A stretch of DNA of 64,000 nt, from contig NC_082598.1 in the NCBI RefSeq assembly GCF_030936135.1, forward strand, positions 33,846,687 through 33,910,686, written 5' to 3'. The position numbers and the translations under genes are program-made. Shown here one piece after another: positions 60,001 through 64,000 of this stretch (its first letter is position 1; every line of letters starts with the position of its first letter). The notes beneath the pieces were generated by a model. It did not search any database. It worked only from the letters and a program-made list of their open reading frames with translations, and was not told the origin of the DNA. This DNA comes from Gavia stellata (Eukaryota > Chordata > Aves > Gaviiformes > Gaviidae).

Positions 60001-60620
60001 GCAGTTAAAACAAGCTTCAAAGTTGGCAAAACCAGCCCCTGCACATTATAGCTTCATTTCATATTATAGCTGTCCACTAGGATGAGTTCAAAGATTTAAT
60101 CTCATTAGCTTGATAGCATTTCCTTCTATTAGTTTTACACTCATTCACATACAAGCCACTAAGGCAAAATACAGATTTTGTGCAGTATATTTTACAGGTT
60201 TATGGATTTTTGCCAGCAAATCTCTAGAAGACAGCATACAAATAAGTTAGGGATCAAACAGAAGTATATATACTGTCAGCCATCCTCCCATTTTTAAGAA
60301 AGTGAGTGCTTTGGTCATCAGACACATGTTTTGCAAGGAGGCCCCACCAGGCACAGTCAGACCAGTGCCAGGAATTTGGTGAACCTGGGGTCACGCTGTC
60401 AGGGCTCCAGAGAAATGCAGCAATTAAAGCATCTGAGCAGAATTCAGTCAGGGAATTAAACGACTGCCATTACAATACCAGGGCATCTGTCCTTCCACAG
60501 ATCCATTTTGCTGCATTTCTGTTCTCATGACGAATACAAAAATAAATTCTTACCTAGTTCTCCTCGAAGGTTAACTAGTTCTTGAGACAACTCTTTATGC
60601 TGTTTCAGTGCTTCCTCCCG
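44808..60620 (-). CDS. MTUS1: MTUS1 (ATIP) C-terminal coding region, eight exons joined
   Basis: Microtubule-associated scaffold protein 1, or AT2-receptor-interacting protein: its coiled-coil C-terminus binds the angiotensin AT2 receptor tail and self-associates, while long ATIP3 forms bind microtubules. Minus-strand exons 60554-60620, 51868-52082, 51221-51326, 50140-50213, 49939-50034, 47272-47388, 45839-45936 and 44808-45024 total 990 nt: 329 residues plus stop. All phases agree and the order matches human [115 protein letters not shown]. Nearly all is heptad-like coiled coil, then a Ser/Pro tail ending SPTVSPR. Constitutive upstream exons lie right of the window. One intron has a GC donor. 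Confidence 0.95.
45839..45936 (-). CDS. MTUS1: MTUS1 coding exon ([13 protein letters not shown])
   Basis: 98 nt, phase 0 to 2. The acceptor is TTTTCTAAG (AAG rather than CAG) and the donor AAG|GTGAAA. It codes [20 protein letters not shown], then [12 protein letters not shown] and two bases of an arginine codon. Confidence 0.95.
47272..47388 (-). CDS. MTUS1: MTUS1 coding exon ([16 protein letters not shown])
   Basis: 117 nt, 39 codons, phase 0 on both sides. Acceptor ATCTTTCAG, donor CTG|GTGAGT. It codes [20 protein letters not shown] and [19 protein letters not shown], among the most conserved parts of ATIP. Confidence 0.96.
47389..49938 (-). other. MTUS1: MTUS1 intron
   Basis: 2.55 kb between coding exons; no further exon or named repeat seen. 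Confidence 0.85.
49939..50034 (-). CDS. MTUS1: MTUS1 coding exon ([11 protein letters not shown])
   Basis: 96 nt, 32 codons, phase 0 on both sides. Acceptor CAATTTCAG, donor CTT|GTAAGT. It codes [17 protein letters not shown] and [14 protein letters not shown]. The intron to the next upstream exon is only 105 bp. Confidence 0.94.
50140..50213 (-). CDS. MTUS1: MTUS1 coding exon ([14 protein letters not shown])
   Basis: 74 nt. Acceptor AATTTGTTGCAG, donor GAG|GTTTGT. The first two bases complete a glutamate codon begun in the upstream exon (G|AG), giving SFSELKSAHE, which matches human SLSEIKKGHE with no residue missing. Confidence 0.93.
51221..51326 (-). CDS. MTUS1: MTUS1 coding exon with GC splice donor
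   Basis: 106 nt. The acceptor is ATTGCAG. It codes [20 protein letters not shown] and [15 protein letters not shown] plus one base. The donor is CAG|GCAAGT (GC at 51219-51220) instead of GT; the remaining bases match the consensus perfectly, as is usual for GC-AG introns. Confidence 0.92.
51868..52082 (-). CDS. MTUS1: MTUS1 coding exon ([13 protein letters not shown])
   Basis: 215 nt. Acceptor TACATCTTCAG, donor GAGCAG|GTTTGT. It codes [40 protein letters not shown] and [14 protein letters not shown]. Strong coiled coil. Confidence 0.95.
52083..60553 (-). other. MTUS1: MTUS1 8.5-kb intron
   Basis: The largest MTUS1 intron in the window. I looked on the minus strand for splice-flanked frames and found none I could support. 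56.8-59.3 kb is somewhat richer in GC and CpG than its surroundings, without a named repeat. Confidence 0.75.
60554..60620 (-). CDS. MTUS1: MTUS1 coding exon ([15 protein letters not shown])
   Basis: 67 nt. Acceptor TTTTCTCTGCAG, donor CTAG|GTAAGA. It codes [22 protein letters not shown] and one base of valine. It matches human [24 protein letters not shown]. The preceding human exon (ending HLLSE) was not found up to 64000. Confidence 0.95.
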
Positions 60621-61458
60621 CTGCAGAGAAAAAAACAAACCCAAACATTTGGTTACTAGTGATCTGAGCAGGGCACCTTCCAATAATTAACTTATACGTG
60701 TTCTGTAGAAAAACAAGCGGCAGGAGCAAGAAGCCAAGATATGAATCATTTAGGGTAACAGTTCTGCTGTTACAAAACACACAGATGTTCTTCTGTTGTT
60801 AAGGAAGTTATACTTTAAAACAAAGAATAGCTTTTTCCAGGATAACACTGCAATTAAAATCCTACTTTGCAGCAATTAATTATGTATTTTATGATGGGTG
60901 TAGCAACATAAGCCTCCAGAACAAATCAACCGCTGGCTGTCAAGGGCACAAAAGTATGGTATCTATGTGAGAGGCATGCATTAAATATTTATCTTAAGCT
61001 TACTCAAACACAAAACCAAAAACTTAGCTAAATGCTCAGTCTTCCACGAAGGAAAGGCACAGCCCTGTTCAAAGTTGAATACAACCCACCCCACTGCTCA
61101 CAGTTCTTAATTTTAATATATATGATGTTTCTTATACTGAGAGAATCGAAACAAATCAGTGCTCAAAACAAGCAGACGCACCCATCTCCCTGCTTTGCCT
61201 AGGAGCTGTGCCTCAGCCAGGGGAAGGCGGCAGGCCAGGCCCTTCTGCCCCCATACCCACACCCCCGGAGCAGCTCAGGCACGGCCACAGCGGAGCTGCT
61301 CCATAGCTCAGTGACCGGCACCGCACACCCATGGCCATGGCACGGAGGTGACAAGGTCCAGGCTTCCCACTGCCAGGGCACTTTCACCTTGCTCACGGCC
61401 AAGCTCCCATCCAGCTCCCTGCAGTCAGAAGAAGCACTGCAAAACAAATACTGATTAC

Positions 61459-61512
61459 CCTTGCTGCAGCACACTGAGAATAGAGGCACAGTTTGGTGCT
61501 AGAGCAGCCCAT
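61459..61512 (-). CDS. MTUS1: Candidate alternative MTUS1 first exon (MGCSST...)
   Basis: On the minus strand, ATG (61510-61512) in strong context (GGAAGATGG) opens MGCSSTKLCLYSQCAAAR and reaches a GT donor (AGG|GTAATC) in phase 0. The next MTUS1 exon (60620, starting CGG GAG GAA) also begins in phase 0, so the join would be in frame and give a 347-residue protein. G2 with C3 and T6 fits an N-myristoylation plus palmitoylation signal like those of Src-family kinases. The exon lies in a GC-rich patch downstream of CCAAT and TATA-like motifs. No transcript supports it here, and the donor is not a strong consensus, so it is an inference. Confidence 0.4.
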
Positions 61513-61775
61513 CTTCCAGCTCCGGCAGCCCCCCACTCAGCCCCCCGGCAGTCATCGGCGACGCGCAGGTGGCGGCACCACCAGCCAGGCTGGTCCGGCC
61601 ACGGCCAAGCGGCAACGCTGGACCTTGCCTCCGCAGGTTATCCTACTTCCGCACCGATCGCTCCCGACAGCGGCAGATACTGCAGCTTCTACAATTGGCA
61701 CAAGCAGCCAGTGATTACTTAAAGCCACAGCCCTTCTTTTATGAAAGGCGAGCCCCAGACATTAGACCAATCGAT
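61513..61775 (-). promoter_or_regulatory. MTUS1: Candidate internal MTUS1 promoter, GC-rich patch
   Basis: A local rise in GC and CpG (roughly 61500-61680), with, reading on the minus strand, an inverted CCAAT at 61767-61771 and CATAAAAG at about 61736-61743, upstream of the MGCSST start codon. The surrounding MTUS1 intron is AT-rich. A promoter here is inference from composition and motif order. Confidence 0.35.
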
Positions 61776-64000
61776 CTCCGCTTGCTCAAACGGCAGCCAG
61801 GATCGTGAAGGGAACGCTGCCCTTCTCTGCAGATAATGGAGCTTATTTTCTAAGCCTTTTCAAGCCTGCTATACACTGCTTCCACACTTAATTTGTTGAT
61901 GCAAAAATAAGCCATGGGAGGCCTGAGCTGAATGGGAGAGCCACAGATACAGCAGCTTCGCTGCTGTCAACGCCCAGGCTTGCGTTCATTGCCTCTGCAC
62001 ATGCAAAGAGCTTGACATTCACTTTGCATGCTTTTCCTTCGGCTCGAATACATTAGAGAAAAATTAATAATGCACGGGCCTAAAAATCACTTAGACTTCT
62101 TCCTTTAGCTACAACACAACTGACCGCAGTAGGAGAGTTTGCACACTGGCAGGGCCACAGCTGCACCTGGTTTTCCCCAGGGAAAACCTCACCTTTACAG
62201 CAGGTTCCCCGTTTGCCCCCTGTCACTCTCAACACAACCTGACCCGAGGCTAACATTGGCACTTGCTCACCAGATCACCTGGTTAAAAACACCCTGTCCT
62301 GGAGGTGGGTAATACTCACTGCAGGCCTACTGAACAAATAAAGCAGTAAAATACACAGTCCTTAAGATAAAAAAATAGAGAGAATGAGCACACAGAAACT
62401 AGTCATGCATTAAGGTCTGACACAAGACTAATCAAAATGAGTGATTATTATGCTATACACCCTCATGTGCTGGAAGTTATAGGAAATTACACTGCTGCTG
62501 AAAAGGCTGGTTAGAAGAAAGGGCCAGCCCTTTACTAGAAATATTTGTATTTTTGACCTTGTATGGGAAACATCCCCTTTTAATCACTACAGTTTAAGCA
62601 GTCTTAACAGTTACTTGGACACTGACACATTGCTAGGGGCATTAAGTAGCTGTGTTGAAGTTTTACATGAAGCACTTAAAAGCTTTTTACAGTGACAGTG
62701 GGCTAAGATTGAAAACCACGCCTCGCCCTCCACGGTAAATTCTCAGGAGAGCAGCAATATCAGTTATTGAAAGGACTTGCCCTGCTCTTCCCTGCTCAGG
62801 AAGGAGAGATGAGTCATTTCACTCCTGTTCAACACCAGTTCATGCTACAGACACAGCATCTGATGATGAAAACGTGAATGCCGCAGTGAGGTATTTGAGC
62901 TGCACACTGGGACACAACCATGCAGTGGATTTGCAAGCAGGTTAACTACCAAAGCACTTGTATTTTCATGCTGCGGGCTCCTGATGGTATTTTCCTAAGT
63001 TTTTACAGTAACCTTGTCCATTACTAAAATCAGTGTACAAACACACTTAGGAGGATTGGGGCTTTTTTATGTGCCCCCTCCCCTTGGTTTGCATATTCAT
63101 TCTTTATTCTAATTCTCAAAAAGTAATCCTTGAACCTGATTTCTTCCAGTCCACTCTGTTAGTAAAACATCTCAAATCTTCCCCCATCAGGCTAATGGCT
63201 GGACCACGCTGCAGACCCTTTGGAAAAGCTAACGTTTTTGCTTAGTGTTTCTAAAAGGACTGCTTCATGGTCCACACATTTTGTATTTGTTTTTATTTAA
63301 AGCAATTTCATGAGAAAAGAGCATATGAGATCAGAATATACTAAAAACCCAAAACAAGACAGAGTAACACTGGCTTACTAATTTTTTTTTTTAAAACGTA
63401 TCTTGCTTTCTGCTGCTCTTAAGCCCTTTTGCTTTTTACTGGTGCTGTTTTAACCTTGTGCCTCAACCTCCACCTTGTCTGTTCATAGTTTCGCAAATCA
63501 AATAATCAAGAAATCCAGACAGATAAACTTATACCATGACTTCCTGTTAAAGAAGATATTCAGAAAAAAACTAGCCATAGAGGCTGCCAGCCTAAAATAA
63601 GAAGAGTAAGTTGCTCATATGGTTAAACAGCCACGTGAAGTAGTCAGACTGACTAGCAGTTAATTTAGCACACTTTTATCTAAGTTCTCTCAGAACTGAA
63701 GCTGCGAGTACAGGGGTCTCCTCAAGAAAATATGAAAGTTTCCAAGACCTGAAAGCTAAGTTCAGTGAAATACCAAAGACCACTTGAATAATCCAGTAAG
63801 GGCCATCTTCAGTATTTAATTTAGAGACAGGTGTGCATGTGCTTTGGGTTGGAATATCAATCAATCTTCTAGTTTGTGCTTCATGAGATTTTAGTTGAAA
63901 AATCAATACCAGAAATTGAAAGAGCAGAATGCGAAGTGGGAGCACAGAAGATCGAGCAATTTTGGCATTGTTCATCTATCCAGATAAATCTGGCAATAGG
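61776..64000 (-). other. MTUS1: MTUS1 upstream intron sequence, no exon seen
   Basis: I searched for the coiled-coil exon that precedes REEALK in ATIP (QLKQLLACG...HLLSE) and did not find it, so it should lie beyond the window edge. No named repeat seen. Confidence 0.65.

Noticed and set aside
61569-61808. Plus-strand frame ending in RQILQLLQLAQAASDYLKPQ and similar residues, preceded by an AG after a pyrimidine-rich stretch
   Set aside because: Protein-like in appearance, but no family recognised and it lies antisense in the GC-rich patch. Treated as chance unless antisense transcripts are found.

Overview
This is a vertebrate nuclear window, almost certainly from a bird. The evidence is intron-split genes with GT-AG junctions, CR1 LINE copies ending in ATTCTGTG repeats, a solo LTR, a CpG-island promoter and low repeat content. 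Three genes can be rebuilt exon by exon because junction phases and protein similarity agree: SLC7A2 (+), PDGFRL (+) and MTUS1 (-). The same neighbours occur together on human 8p22. The species cannot be fixed from sequence alone.

Layout. 1-6808 holds the last five coding exons of SLC7A2 (CAT-2, cationic amino acid transporter). A long AT-rich stretch to about 13.06 kb follows, probably 3'UTR, and contains a 5'-truncated CR1. 13.06-16.4 kb is intergenic and carries a 596-bp solo LTR with a 5-bp target duplication, a perfect CRE and a TATA box. 16.43-17.3 kb is the CpG island of PDGFRL. All six PDGFRL coding exons lie between 16767 and 38610 and sum to a 375-residue secreted Ig-domain protein. 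Its first intron holds an old, nearly colinear CR1-type LINE of about 2.5 kb and younger CR1 pieces. 38.8-42.7 kb is the convergent gap between PDGFRL and MTUS1. 42.7-60.6 kb holds the 3' part of MTUS1 on the minus strand: eight coding exons giving 329 residues of the C-terminal coiled coil shared by ATIP isoforms. 60.6-64 kb lies upstream of the first visible MTUS1 exon and contains a GC-rich patch.

Points most worth following: (1) in that GC-rich patch, a minus-strand ATG in strong Kozak context opens an 18-codon exon starting MGCSST, which looks like a dual-acylation signal; it ends at a GT donor in the phase needed to join the next MTUS1 exon, so a membrane-anchored short MTUS1 isoform is possible; (2) one MTUS1 intron uses a GC-AG splice pair; (3) the solo LTR carries a complete CRE/TATA core promoter about 2 kb upstream of PDGFRL in the same orientation; (4) the old LINE can be followed from its endonuclease region to its 3' end.

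The three genes do not form a pathway: one is a plasma-membrane arginine/lysine transporter, one a secreted PDGF-receptor-like protein, and one a microtubule/AT2-receptor-associated coiled-coil protein. The interest is in structure and regulation. No tRNA, rRNA or CRISPR feature was found.
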